From Nocardia vinacea NBRC 16497 (GTDB lineage Bacteria > Actinomycetota > Actinomycetes > Mycobacteriales > Mycobacteriaceae): 64,000 bases of DNA. This document shows positions 1 to 8,072 of this stretch, piece after piece; position 1 is the stretch's first letter, and each line of letters begins with the position of its first letter. A program made the translations under genes and the position numbers. The stretch is from NCBI RefSeq assembly GCF_000308835.1, contig NZ_BAGN01000103.1, positions 1 through 64,000 of the forward strand, given 5' to 3'. Below the pieces are notes generated by a model, which saw only the letters and a program-made list of their open reading frames with translations, ran no database searches and was not told the origin of the DNA.

Positions 1-945
1 CGCGATCCGGACTCCGGATATCAGGTTGTCGGTGTATGCATTCCGGAAGGCGGCACCGACGCGACCGACTACGCGATCCGGGCATCGGGAAGGTCCTTCT
101 CGGTGGTCGGCGACGATCGCTCGGTGCTCGACGCGGTGCGCCGCAGCGGGGCCGATACGGTCGCGGTGACCGCGACCGATCACCTCGGGCCCGTCGAATT
201 GCGCCGGATGGCATGGGATCTCGATCCGCTCGGCGTCGAGTTGATCGTCGCGCCGGGGGTCGTCGATATCGCGGGCACCCGGCTGACCAACCGGCAGGTC
301 GCGGGCATGCCGATGCAGCACATCGCCAAACCGCAGTACGACCGGGCGAAGTCGACCGGTAAGGCGGTCTTCGATGTGTGCTTCGGCGGCGCGGTGCTGT
401 TCGCGATCCTGCCCGCAATGCTGGGCATCGCGATGCTGGTCAAGCTGACGAGTCCCGGTCCGGTTTTCTACCGCTCGGAACGAATCGGGCGCGGCGGCAA
501 GCCTTTCCAGATGATCAAGTTCCGCAGCATGTACGTCGACGCGGACCGCAGTATCGCGGCGCTCATCGAGGCGGATGGCGGCAATCCGGTGTTCTTCAAG
601 ATGAAGGACGATCCACGAATCACTCCGATCGGCAAGATCATTCGCAAATTCAGCCTCGACGAACTGCCCCAGTTCCTCAATGTGCTGCGCGGTGAGATGA
701 GCGTGGTCGGCCCGCGTCCGCAGGTGCAGCGTGAGGTCGACACCTACGACGGCAATATGCGGCGCAGGTTGCTGGTGAAGCCGGGCGTCACGGGTCTGTG
801 GCAGGTGAGCGGACGCTCGGATCTATCGCTCGAGGATGCGGTGCGCCTCGATCTGTCCTATGTCGAGAACTGGTCGATGATCCTGGATCTGCTGTTGATC
901 GCCAAGACGATCGGCGCGGTCGCGCGCGGGGAGGGTGCGTACTGA
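1..945 (+). CDS. Polyprenyl-phosphate sugar-1-phosphate transferase, C-terminal part
   Basis: The frame is open from the first base, so the start lies outside the window. From about codon 118 the protein is a bacterial sugar transferase domain (WbaP/RfbP/CpsE type): a membrane segment at about codons 121-147, then FYRSERIGRGGKPF, KFRSM, SLDELPQFLNVLRGEMS, VVGPRPQ and, near the end, PGVTGLWQVSGRS. Enzymes of this family load a sugar phosphate from a nucleotide sugar onto a polyprenyl phosphate at the cytoplasmic membrane, the first step in building an exopolysaccharide or glycan. The part before codon 118 resembles the Rossmann-like regulatory region of such proteins. The sugar used cannot be told. 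Its stop lies 3 bases from the stop of the convergent heme oxygenase. Confidence 0.92.
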   Translation, partial: RDPDSGYQVVGVCIPEGGTDATDYAIRASGRSFSVVGDDRSVLDAVRRSGADTVAVTATDHLGPVELRRMAWDLDPLGVELIVAPGVVDIAGTRLTNRQVAGMPMQHIAKPQYDRAKSTGKAVFDVCFGGAVLFAILPAMLGIAMLVKLTSPGPVFYRSERIGRGGKPFQMIKFRSMYVDADRSIAALIEADGGNPVFFKMKDDPRITPIGKIIRKFSLDELPQFLNVLRGEMSVVGPRPQVQREVDTYDGNMRRRLLVKPGVTGLWQVSGRSDLSLEDAVRLDLSYVENWSMILDLLLIAKTIGAVARGEGAY

Positions 946-948
946 GAC

Positions 949-1611
949 TCAGCTTGGGCGGCGGGCCGGGAATTCGGCGGCGAGTTCGGCGAATACCGCG
1001 GTATTCAGCGCGAAGGCCCGCTGTCCCTCGTCGAGCACCCGGCGGCGTTCGAGATCGTCGAGCGGCAATTGGTCGAGCAGACCGCGGTATTCGCGTTTGA
1101 AGGCCGCCGGATTGCCGACCGCGTCGAAGACGTAGAAGCGCACACCGTCTCCGCGATGCGGGAGATTCCACAACTTCTCGGCGGTTCCCCGGATAACCTG
1201 GCCGCCCGAGAGGTCACCGAGATAGCGGGTGTAGTGGTGTGCGATATATCCGGCGGGCCACTCGCGCGCGCATTCGTCGATACGGGCGGCGTAGGCGGCG
1301 GTGGCGGGCAGCGCTTCGAGGGCGTCGCGCCAGTCGGGGCCGATGAGGTGCGCGAGGTCGCGTTCCAGTTCCGCGGTCCTGGCCAGTTCGGTACGGATGA
1401 ATGGACCCGCGATCGGATCGTCGGCCAGCGCGTCCCAGCGGTCTTCCAGGGCGTGGTAGATGAACCAGAGTTGGGCGGTGTAGCGGTGGTAGGAGTCGAT
1501 GCCGAGTTCGCCGCCGAGCATGTCACTGATGAACGAGGAGTTCTCCGCCTCTTCGTGCTGCTGTGCGGTGGCGGTGCGGATCGCCGTGGAGAACGGGACC
1601 GTATCCGACAT
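949..1611 (-). CDS. hmuO: Heme oxygenase (biliverdin-forming)
   Basis: A 220-residue protein of the size and pattern of bacterial heme oxygenases (HmuO/HO-1 family), which open the heme ring with O2 and reductant to give biliverdin, CO and Fe2+. The proximal ligand is H19 in AQQHEEAE, matching His20 of Corynebacterium HmuO. The distal helix glycines are in GDLSGGQ (residues 132-138), and FYVFDAVG and FKREYR are further family marks. It is cytosolic and serves iron recovery from host or environmental heme. It stands alone, with no heme transporter beside it. A candidate iron box lies about 43 bases before the start, which would make it iron-repressed. The ATG start is the only sensible one, just ahead of the conserved first helix. 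Confidence 0.93.
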   Translation of the reverse strand: MSDTVPFSTAIRTATAQQHEEAENSSFISDMLGGELGIDSYHRYTAQLWFIYHALEDRWDALADDPIAGPFIRTELARTAELERDLAHLIGPDWRDALEALPATAAYAARIDECAREWPAGYIAHHYTRYLGDLSGGQVIRGTAEKLWNLPHRGDGVRFYVFDAVGNPAAFKREYRGLLDQLPLDDLERRRVLDEGQRAFALNTAVFAELAAEFPARRPS

Positions 1612-1653
1612 TTCTGAACCACCTCACCGATGCCGACGGGGGGCCGCAACAGC

Positions 1654-1671
1654 TTTGGGCACCCTAACTAA
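1654..1671 (-). promoter_or_regulatory. Candidate DtxR/IdeR iron box of heme oxygenase
   Basis: On the coding strand of hmuO the bases read TTAGTTAGGGTGCCCAAA, which partly matches the IdeR/DtxR consensus [19 protein letters not shown]: the left half is good and the right half weaker. It ends 43 bases upstream of the ATG, where a repressor would cover the promoter. hmuO is a known DtxR target in corynebacteria; the site here is inferred from the sequence only. Confidence 0.4.
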
Positions 1672-1713
1672 TCCGTATAACCATACCGGCTGTCCCTGGC
1701 AGCTACCTGCGCA

Positions 1714-3258
1714 TCATGATCGACGGCCGGATTCGCGACGCCCCGGGTGGCGCGGGAGCCGGCGTATGCGCACGATTACCGGCCGGCGGATGGAGCCGAA
1801 TCGGCTCAGGATGCGCGGCCTGCGCACGGTGCGGTCGAACCACTCGCCGAGGGTGACGCCCGCGGCCAGCGCGCAACCGACGCCGACCGCCGCGAGCACC
1901 TGATTGGCTCCGATCAGCAGCTCGTCGTTGAGCAGGGCATAGAGCCCGCGATACACCTTCAGGCCCGGCAGCAGCGGGGTGATGCCCGCGAGCGCGACGA
2001 CCAGCGGGGGAGTCAGCGCCCGCCGCGCCATCAGACCACCGGCCAGACCGACCAGTGTCGCGGCGACCGCGGAGGAGATCACCGGGCCGAAGCCGAGATG
2101 CTGTACGAGCAGAAAACAGATGGTGCCCGCAGCACCGCCGAATGCGGCCGCGGCGAGCGCGCGACGCTCGGCGTAGCAGGCGAGTGCGAAGGCCAGTGCG
2201 GCCACCGCACCGGCCGCGATCTTGATCGGTAGATCGGTGATATCGCGGCTGGAGGTCAGATAGACCGGCGGGATCGTGGCGCCGAGGATATCGCCGACCC
2301 GCAGTGCCATCGCGATGCCCGCGATAATGCCGCCGGTCATCATCATGACCTCGAGCATGCGGGCGGTCGCGGTGATCGGCGCGCCGGTTATCGCGTCCTG
2401 CACCGCGCCGACCAGCTGCAACCCACTGAGCAGCACGGTGATTCCGGCGGCGATGACCAATGTCGGGTCGACATCGATATGCAGGGTTGCCGCCAGGGTC
2501 GCCAGCAGCAGTGCCGGTGTCGCCGCGACGGCGCCGCCCACCACATGCTGGAAGAAGAACGGCAGACCGTAACGATTCAGGACGCGATTGACGCGGTCGA
2601 TGGCCAGGGTGGTGCCGAAGCTGACCGCGGCGACCAGCCAGCCGCCACCGAGCAGCGCTGCGATCGATGCGGCGAGCAGCGACCAGCCGAAGGTCGCGAC
2701 CCAGCGGTGATACGGATGCGGCGCGGAGGTGATCGCATCCAGGCGGGCACGCGCGTCCCCGGGTGGGACGACCTCATTGCGGATGCGGCGGGTGAGCCGG
2801 TCGACCGCGGCGAGGCGGGTGAGGTCCAGTGAGCGGTATTTGACCACCCGCATGCTGCTGGCGGGCGGCAGCAGGGGACCGCGGTCGGCCCATATCCTGA
2901 TCGCGTCATAGGTGACGTCGATATCGCAGCGGGCCAGTCCGTAGGTGGCGGCGATGAAGCGCACCTGGGTCATCGTGTCGTTGACACCTGTACCCGAGGC
3001 GAGCACCACCTCGCCGACCCGCACGGCCAGATCGAGCACCTCGGCGACGCGGGCATCGTCGGTGAGATCGATCGGCTGCAGCGGCGTCGGCGCGGCGACG
3101 ATGTGATCGGCGGTGGCCGGACGGTCGGCGACCAGCAGATCGACCGCCTGTTTGACGACCGGAACTCGGGGCGCTCGCAGGAAGCGCAGTCGCGGCCGTC
3201 TGGCCGCCTGATCGCCCGGGGCAGTGTCGTCTCCTCCTGGAAATGTGTCCGGACCCAT
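1714..3258 (-). CDS. thrE: ThrE-family threonine/serine exporter
   Basis: A 514-residue membrane protein of the ThrE family (PF06738 N-terminal plus ThrE_2 C-terminal halves), which exports L-threonine and L-serine by proton exchange in corynebacteria. A soluble N-terminal part (about 1-185) carries the family signature VVLASGTGVNDTMTQV (84-99), and roughly ten hydrophobic helices follow from about residue 187. The ATG at 3258 (MGPDTFPGG) is chosen because the longer open frame upstream has no family similarity and would cover the divergent promoter. The tail is arginine-rich (PGRRESGRRS). The gene is divergent from the LLM oxidoreductase, with 147 bases between the starts. The substrate is inferred from the family. 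Confidence 0.85.
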   Translation of the reverse strand: MGPDTFPGGDDTAPGDQAARRPRLRFLRAPRVPVVKQAVDLLVADRPATADHIVAAPTPLQPIDLTDDARVAEVLDLAVRVGEVVLASGTGVNDTMTQVRFIAATYGLARCDIDVTYDAIRIWADRGPLLPPASSMRVVKYRSLDLTRLAAVDRLTRRIRNEVVPPGDARARLDAITSAPHPYHRWVATFGWSLLAASIAALLGGGWLVAAVSFGTTLAIDRVNRVLNRYGLPFFFQHVVGGAVAATPALLLATLAATLHIDVDPTLVIAAGITVLLSGLQLVGAVQDAITGAPITATARMLEVMMMTGGIIAGIAMALRVGDILGATIPPVYLTSSRDITDLPIKIAAGAVAALAFALACYAERRALAAAAFGGAAGTICFLLVQHLGFGPVISSAVAATLVGLAGGLMARRALTPPLVVALAGITPLLPGLKVYRGLYALLNDELLIGANQVLAAVGVGCALAAGVTLGEWFDRTVRRPRILSRFGSIRRPVIVRIRRLPRHPGRRESGRRS

Positions 3259-3368
3259 GAGCGCGACCGTAGTCAACCGAGGCCCGGGTTCGCATCCGCA
3301 GTGGTCCGAGGGACCGTCGCTAGGGCTGGACGGTTGTCCGGACACTTGGTCGAAGCCGCCAAAAGTGA

Positions 3369-3382
3369 TAGAACTTGTTCTA
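3369..3382 (+). promoter_or_regulatory. KstR-type operator upstream of the LLM oxidoreductase
   Basis: TAGAACTTGTTCTA is a perfect inverted repeat (6-base arms, 2-base spacer) and fits every fixed position of the published KstR motif TnnAACnnGTTnnA, the operator of the cholesterol-catabolism repressor. It ends 23 bases before the chosen GTG start and overlaps a possible -10 (TCTACT, 3380-3385), so a bound repressor would block transcription. The mycobacterial LexA box has a longer spacer and does not fit. Confidence 0.65.
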
Positions 3383-3405
3383 CTTTGCAGATGGGAGCGT
3401 GCGCG

Positions 3406-4260
3406 GTGCGGTACGGAATTGTTTTGTTCACCAGTGACCGGGGCATTACGCCCGCCGATGCGGCCGCGGCCGCCGAACAAGCCGGATTCGACACCTTCTA
3501 CGTGCCCGAACACACTCATATCCCGGTGGTTCGGGCGGCGGCGCATCCGCGCACCGGGGATGCGAGCCTGCCCGACGATCGGTATCTGCGCACGCTGGAC
3601 CCGTGGGTCGCGCTGGCCACCGCGGCGGCGGTCACCAGCCGGATCACGTTGTCCACCGCGGTCGCGCTGCCCGCCGAACATCATCCGATCACCCTGGCCA
3701 AAACCCTCGCCTCACTGGATCATCTGTCCGGCGGCCGGGTCAGCCTCGGCGTCGGTTTCGGTTGGAATACCGACGAAATGGCGCATCACGGGGTGCCCGC
3801 GAACAAACGCAGGACGGTATTGCGTGAACATCTCGACGCCATGCGCGCGTTGTGGTCGGAGGAGGAAGCCAGCTTCGCGGGGCAGTTCGTGAATTTCGGG
3901 CCGAGTTGGTCCTGGCCCAAGCCGGTGCAGAAGCGGATTCCGGTGATTCTCGGCGCGGCCGGGACCGAGCAGTCGTTCACCTGGCTGGCCAAGAATGCGG
4001 ACGCCTGGCTCACCACCCCCACCGAGGACGGCCTCGGGGAGAAGATCGAACTGCTGCACCGGGTTTGGCGCGAACACGAGCGCGAGGGCAGCCCGGAGAT
4101 CATCGCGCTGGCCGGACGTCACGATGCGGCACAGCTCGCGCAGTGGGCCGAATTGGGTGTCACCGAAGCGGTTTTCGGTCTGCCGGACCGCGAAGCCGAT
4201 GACGTGCGCGCATATTTGACCCGCCTCGCCGGAAAGCTCGGTCTCGAAGCAGCCCGCTGA
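3406..4260 (+). CDS. LLM-class F420-dependent oxidoreductase
   Basis: A 284-residue luciferase-like (LLM) TIM-barrel protein, closest in pattern to the actinobacterial subgroup typified by Rv2161c that is predicted to use coenzyme F420. Visible marks are YGIVLFTSDRGI at the N-terminus, the conserved FYVPEHTHIP, ITLSTAVALPAEHHPI, LSGGRVSLGVGFGWNTDEM (about 110-128) and GAAGTEQSF. Two starts are possible, ATG 3391 and GTG 3406; GTG is preferred because GGGAG at 3393-3397 sits 8 bases ahead of it. The palindrome at 3369-3382 predicts KstR control, and so a role in sterol or steroid side-chain breakdown. That role is an inference; the substrate is unknown. A stem-loop shared with the convergent VWA gene follows. 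Confidence 0.88.
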   Translation: MRYGIVLFTSDRGITPADAAAAAEQAGFDTFYVPEHTHIPVVRAAAHPRTGDASLPDDRYLRTLDPWVALATAAAVTSRITLSTAVALPAEHHPITLAKTLASLDHLSGGRVSLGVGFGWNTDEMAHHGVPANKRRTVLREHLDAMRALWSEEEASFAGQFVNFGPSWSWPKPVQKRIPVILGAAGTEQSFTWLAKNADAWLTTPTEDGLGEKIELLHRVWREHEREGSPEIIALAGRHDAAQLAQWAELGVTEAVFGLPDREADDVRAYLTRLAGKLGLEAAR

Positions 4261-4315
4261 CACCCGTACTTACCCACCCCGCCGGCTTTGCCGGCTGCTG
4301 TCTCCGTGGGTGTCA
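4258..4315. terminator. Nested stem-loop between convergent genes
   Basis: An outer perfect 8-base repeat (TGACACCC 4258-4265 with GGGTGTCA 4308-4315) encloses a tight inner hairpin GCCGGC-TTT-GCCGGC (4281-4295). It starts at the LLM stop codon and ends 12 bases before the VWA stop, so it probably ends transcription from both sides. There is no T-run, as is common in this group. Confidence 0.55.
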
Positions 4316-4327
4316 GCGAGCCTTCCG

Positions 4328-6250
4328 CTAACCGCGTCGCCTGCGTGCCACGAGTAATCCGATCAGCACACCGGCCACGCCGATGATCGCAACGCCGATC
4401 ACGGCGACCGCGATCAAGCCGGTCGACGAATTCGATTCGGACGCCCTCGATTCCGCCACCGCGGGGGCCGCACCGGGTGTGCGGCTCGTCGGTGTCTTCA
4501 CACCGGTCGAATTCTCACCGAAAACGCCATCGCCGACGGTGCCCGCGTACGTCGGACCGCTCTCCTTGGTATCGGTGACGGTGAGATCCAATTGCACCGA
4601 CACCGGGCGGTTTTCGCCCTGCTCGAAGGTCGAGCCGAGTTTGACGGCAATGTAATACCAACCGGCCACCGCCTCCCGCCGTGACTCCAACTGGTCGGCC
4701 TTGCGGTTGTTGTACCGAATCGGTACGGTGGCTATCGCCTTATTCGTCGGCAGTACGCCCTCGGTGCCGGTATAGGACGCGAAGTCCGAATCGATCCCCT
4801 CGCGGATGGGGCTGTAGAGGCTGGTTCGGATATTGGAGAGGTTGTCGAGTCCACGACCGCCATTGGCCCCGAACCGAACTCGATACGCCAGGCCCTGACC
4901 CCAGTCCAATCTGACGCGATAGAACACGAATTCACCCGGTTGCAGCGTATCGGTATAGCGACCGCTGCCCGGCAGCGTACCGGCCACGGTGAACGACGAG
5001 CCGCCGGATACCGGTGTGCCCGCACCACTGGGTTCGACGAAGCTCGTCGGCGCTGCGACCGCGACCGGGCCGGCGTCGGTCACCGCGGGCTCGATACCGA
5101 CGATCAGTTCGATCGGAAGTCGCTCCGGCACACCGGCGGATACCTTCTCCCAGGTCAATTGGAAGTAGTAGCGGCCGCCGCCCTTGCATTTGTCGGAGCC
5201 GCTGTTGCTCTTGCGTTCCTTGGTCGCACCGTCGAAGGCCTTGGCCACGGTGAGTGCGGCACCGTCGCTGGATTTGGTGGAGAGCTCGGATTCGAAGACA
5301 TTGCAGTCCTCGCCGTCCGCACCGTAAACCCGCATTTGCAGCGTGTTCAGATCGTCGGTCGGGGAGATATCATGCAGCCGCGGAAAGGAAAGGGTGCCAC
5401 TGAAATACGCGGTCGCGCCTGCCGGGACATCGACTGCCCAGTAACGCTTTTCCCGCTGACCGATGGTGTCCAGATACTGGCCCGGGGTGGCGACCGGCGC
5501 CGCGCCGTAGGTCGGGGCGCCGGTGATCGGGATGCCGACGGCCTTGTAATTGCGCAGTGCGGCCGACGATATGCGCGGCAGCGTCCGTTCGAGTGCAGGA
5601 CCGTCGGCGGCGTCGCTGTAGGTACCGCCGGTGGCCTGTGCCATGCAGGTCAGTTGCGCGCGGGCCTTGGCGTCGACAGCGAATCCGATGGTGTGCACGA
5701 TGAGATCGAGCCCTTGCTTTTTCAATTCGCGGGCGACCTCACAGGGTTCGGGCGGGGAGCAGGTGTCGTCGCCGTCGGAGACCAGGACGATCGAGCGCGG
5801 TCCCGATTTGGGCAGTGTCTCGGCGGCCTGGCGCAGTGCGGTGCCCATCGGCGTCCAACCACTGGCCTTGATCCCGTCGACCGCGCTGGTCAGTGCACTC
5901 CGGTCCAGGGTTTCGGGTTTGTGCAGCACCCGCACGTCACGGCAGCCGGATGTCTTCTCCGCCTCGGTATTTCCGGTGTTCGTGCCGTAAACGGTCAGTC
6001 CCACTTTGGCATCCGCGGGCGCGGAGCCGACGAAGTTGCGCACGGCATTCTTGGCGGCATCCATCATGGTGCCCGCCGGATCGGGGCGCTGCATTGAGCC
6101 GGACGCGTCCAGAATGAGCATGGTCGGCGCGTACTGCGGGTTGTCCGGACTCTGCTGTGCCTGCGCGGGCAGCGCCGCCACCGTGAGTCCGATCAAACCC
6201 GCAGCAGTGGCCGCGGTCAGTCGGGTAAAGCACTGGGTAATTCTCGACAT
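4328..6250 (-). CDS. Secreted, membrane-anchored VWA domain protein
   Basis: A 640-residue protein with a signal peptide (cleavage probably after LPAQA, about residue 31), a von Willebrand factor A domain (about 42-235) and a C-terminal membrane helix followed by ARRRRG, so the body faces outward. The metal-ion site (MIDAS) is intact: D48-A-S50-G-S52, the threonine of TPMGTAL and the aspartates of SDGDDTC. The region from about 240 to 590 is a large extracellular part without a domain I recognise; several cysteines (for example in DGEDCN and DKCKGGG) suggest disulphides. VWA proteins bind partners or metal-bridged ligands at the envelope; this one's partner is unknown. It is transcribed alone, away from the ABC genes upstream. 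Confidence 0.88.
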   Translation of the reverse strand: MSRITQCFTRLTAATAAGLIGLTVAALPAQAQQSPDNPQYAPTMLILDASGSMQRPDPAGTMMDAAKNAVRNFVGSAPADAKVGLTVYGTNTGNTEAEKTSGCRDVRVLHKPETLDRSALTSAVDGIKASGWTPMGTALRQAAETLPKSGPRSIVLVSDGDDTCSPPEPCEVARELKKQGLDLIVHTIGFAVDAKARAQLTCMAQATGGTYSDAADGPALERTLPRISSAALRNYKAVGIPITGAPTYGAAPVATPGQYLDTIGQREKRYWAVDVPAGATAYFSGTLSFPRLHDISPTDDLNTLQMRVYGADGEDCNVFESELSTKSSDGAALTVAKAFDGATKERKSNSGSDKCKGGGRYYFQLTWEKVSAGVPERLPIELIVGIEPAVTDAGPVAVAAPTSFVEPSGAGTPVSGGSSFTVAGTLPGSGRYTDTLQPGEFVFYRVRLDWGQGLAYRVRFGANGGRGLDNLSNIRTSLYSPIREGIDSDFASYTGTEGVLPTNKAIATVPIRYNNRKADQLESRREAVAGWYYIAVKLGSTFEQGENRPVSVQLDLTVTDTKESGPTYAGTVGDGVFGENSTGVKTPTSRTPGAAPAVAESRASESNSSTGLIAVAVIGVAIIGVAGVLIGLLVARRRRG

Positions 6251-6275
6251 ATGCCTCGTCTGCTTATTTCGCTTT

Positions 6276-6296
6276 GGTAACGGAGCAGACGTTACC
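6276..6296. promoter_or_regulatory. Perfect inverted repeat ahead of the VWA gene
   Basis: GGTAACG (6276-6282) and CGTTACC (6290-6296) form a perfect 7-base inverted repeat with a 7-base spacer, centred about 36 bases before the VWA start. A second repeat, CGTCTGCT/AGCAGACG (6256-6291), overlaps it. The place and symmetry suit a regulator site; no regulator can be named. Confidence 0.35.
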
Positions 6297-6310
6297 CATA
6301 GAGGGTGGGT

Positions 6311-6333
6311 GTTCCCATTGGTGAAACGGGAAC
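6311..6333 (-). terminator. Possible terminator after the ABC transporter operon
   Basis: GTTCCC (6311-6316) pairs perfectly with GGGAAC (6328-6333) 30 bases beyond the stop of the downstream ABC subunit. The stem is short, so this is a weak call; it could equally belong to the VWA promoter region. Confidence 0.3.
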
Positions 6334-6362
6334 TGGCATAACCGATTGCCAGTATCGGCTGG

Positions 6363-8072
6363 TCAAGCTGTCAGGGAGACATTCCAGAATTCCGCGTAGC
6401 GGCCATCGCGGTGCAGGAGTTCGTCGTGCGTGCCCTGTTCGACGATCCGGCCGCCGTCCAGGAAGACGATGCGCTCGGCGCGCTGAACCGTCCGCAACCG
6501 ATGCGCGACCAGCACCACTGTCCGGCCCGCCATCAGGCGCTCGATGCCCTCGTGGACGGCCGCCTCGTTCACCGGATCCAGCGCCGAGGTCACCTCGTCC
6601 AACAGCACGATGGGCGCATTCTTCAGCAGCGCTCGCGCGATCGAAACCCGCTGGCGCTCACCGCCGGACAGCAGTGCGCCGCCCTCGCCGACATGCGTCG
6701 CCCAGCCGCCGGGCAGTCGCTCGATCACCTCGTCCAGGCGCGCCGCGGCCGCGGCCGCCCGCACATCGGCGTCATCGGCATCGGGACGGCCGAGCCGCAC
6801 ATTCTCCTCGATGGTGCCGTCGAACAGATAGACGTCCTGGAAGACGATGGCGATCTGGTCCATCAGCACATCGGTGGCGATCGCGCGCACGTCCACGCCA
6901 CCGACCCGGACCGCGCCCGCATCCACGTCGTAGAACCGCGCGAGCAACTGCAGCAAGCTGCTCTTACCCGCCCCCGACGGTCCGACAACAGCAAGGCGCC
7001 GGCCCGCCGGTACGGACAGTGACACGTCGTCGAACACCGTGCGGTCGCCACGCCGGAAGGTGACGGATTCGAACTCCAGGTCATGGCCCACCGGTTGAAT
7101 CGGGTCGGGAGCTTCCGGCAGCGGTTCGGTGCGCAACACCGTGTCGAGTCTGGCCAGCACCGAACGCGCGCCGCGGAGTTTGCCACCGATTTCCGACAGC
7201 GAAAGCAGTGGATCGGCGCAGCGGGCGGCCAGCACCAGGATTGCCAAAAGCTCTGCCGCGCCGATGGCCCCAGTTCCGCCGAGTGCGAGATAGGCGCCCA
7301 GGGTGAGCAGGGCGGTGAACGTCGCCTGCACTGTGAGTGTCAGGCCCAATACGCCGGGTAGCGCTGACAGAGCGGTCCGGCGGGATGTGCGCTGGACCGC
7401 GCGCAGCGAGTCGTCGAGCAACCGGAAGCGTTCGACGGTCCGGCCGCCCGCCCGCAGCACCGGCTGGGCCTGGAGGTATTCGATGACGCGTCCGGTGGCC
7501 TCGTGGTCGCGTTCGTGACGCTGCGCATCGTCGGCGGCCATCGAGCGTCCGGTCCAGATCTGGATCGCCGCAACGATCGGGGCGGCCAGTAGAGCGGCCA
7601 GCCCCAGTTGCCAATTGAAGGCGAAGATCACGACGACGATCGTCAGGGGAGTCACCGCGGCGGAGATGAACGGCGCCAGTAGATGCGCGATGACGCTCAT
7701 CGCTTGCAGGACACCGCGGCTGGCCAGAACGGACACCTCTCCGACACGGCCGGGGCCGAACCAGCCGAGGGGCAATCGGGCCAGATGGTCGCCGAGCCGT
7801 TGATACATGCCGTGCAGCAGCGTGGTCCCCACGCGGAAACCGGACAGGTCGCTGCGATAGCGCAGTGCCGCGTAGACCGCGACCGCGGCCCCGAACGCGA
7901 TCAGCCAGGGCCGGGCATCTGCCGGTGTACTCCCGAACAGTTCCCGAAGTACCGGAACCAGCAGTGCGTAGGACAGACCTTCGGCTATCGCGGTCGTTGT
8001 CATGAGGGCCAAGGTGCGACGCACCGGCTTGGCGTACTCGGGCCCGAGCACGCGCAGCAGCATTCGAATCAT
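6363..8072 (-). CDS. ABC transporter, fused membrane and ATPase domains (second subunit)
   Basis: A 569-residue exporter-fold half transporter: six membrane helices (about 20-290) and an ATPase domain (about 332-569). The ATPase motifs are complete: Walker A GPSGAGKS (364-371), signature LSGGERQ (468-474), Walker B IVLLDE (488-493) and the H-loop in VLVAHRL. It starts inside the stop of the preceding ABC gene (ATGA overlap at 8069-8072), so the two subunits are surely made together as a heterodimer. Within the exporter fold the pair recalls IrtAB/YbtPQ, which work as siderophore importers in Mycobacterium and Yersinia, but there is no siderophore-interaction domain here. The substrate is open: siderophore, lipid or drug. 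Confidence 0.88.
   Translation of the reverse strand: MIRMLLRVLGPEYAKPVRRTLALMTTTAIAEGLSYALLVPVLRELFGSTPADARPWLIAFGAAVAVYAALRYRSDLSGFRVGTTLLHGMYQRLGDHLARLPLGWFGPGRVGEVSVLASRGVLQAMSVIAHLLAPFISAAVTPLTIVVVIFAFNWQLGLAALLAAPIVAAIQIWTGRSMAADDAQRHERDHEATGRVIEYLQAQPVLRAGGRTVERFRLLDDSLRAVQRTSRRTALSALPGVLGLTLTVQATFTALLTLGAYLALGGTGAIGAAELLAILVLAARCADPLLSLSEIGGKLRGARSVLARLDTVLRTEPLPEAPDPIQPVGHDLEFESVTFRRGDRTVFDDVSLSVPAGRRLAVVGPSGAGKSSLLQLLARFYDVDAGAVRVGGVDVRAIATDVLMDQIAIVFQDVYLFDGTIEENVRLGRPDADDADVRAAAAAARLDEVIERLPGGWATHVGEGGALLSGGERQRVSIARALLKNAPIVLLDEVTSALDPVNEAAVHEGIERLMAGRTVVLVAHRLRTVQRAERIVFLDGGRIVEQGTHDELLHRDGRYAEFWNVSLTA

Noticed and set aside
1747..2232. 161-codon plus-strand frame opposite thrE
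   Set aside because: It is antisense to a clear membrane protein and has no ribosome site or family pattern.
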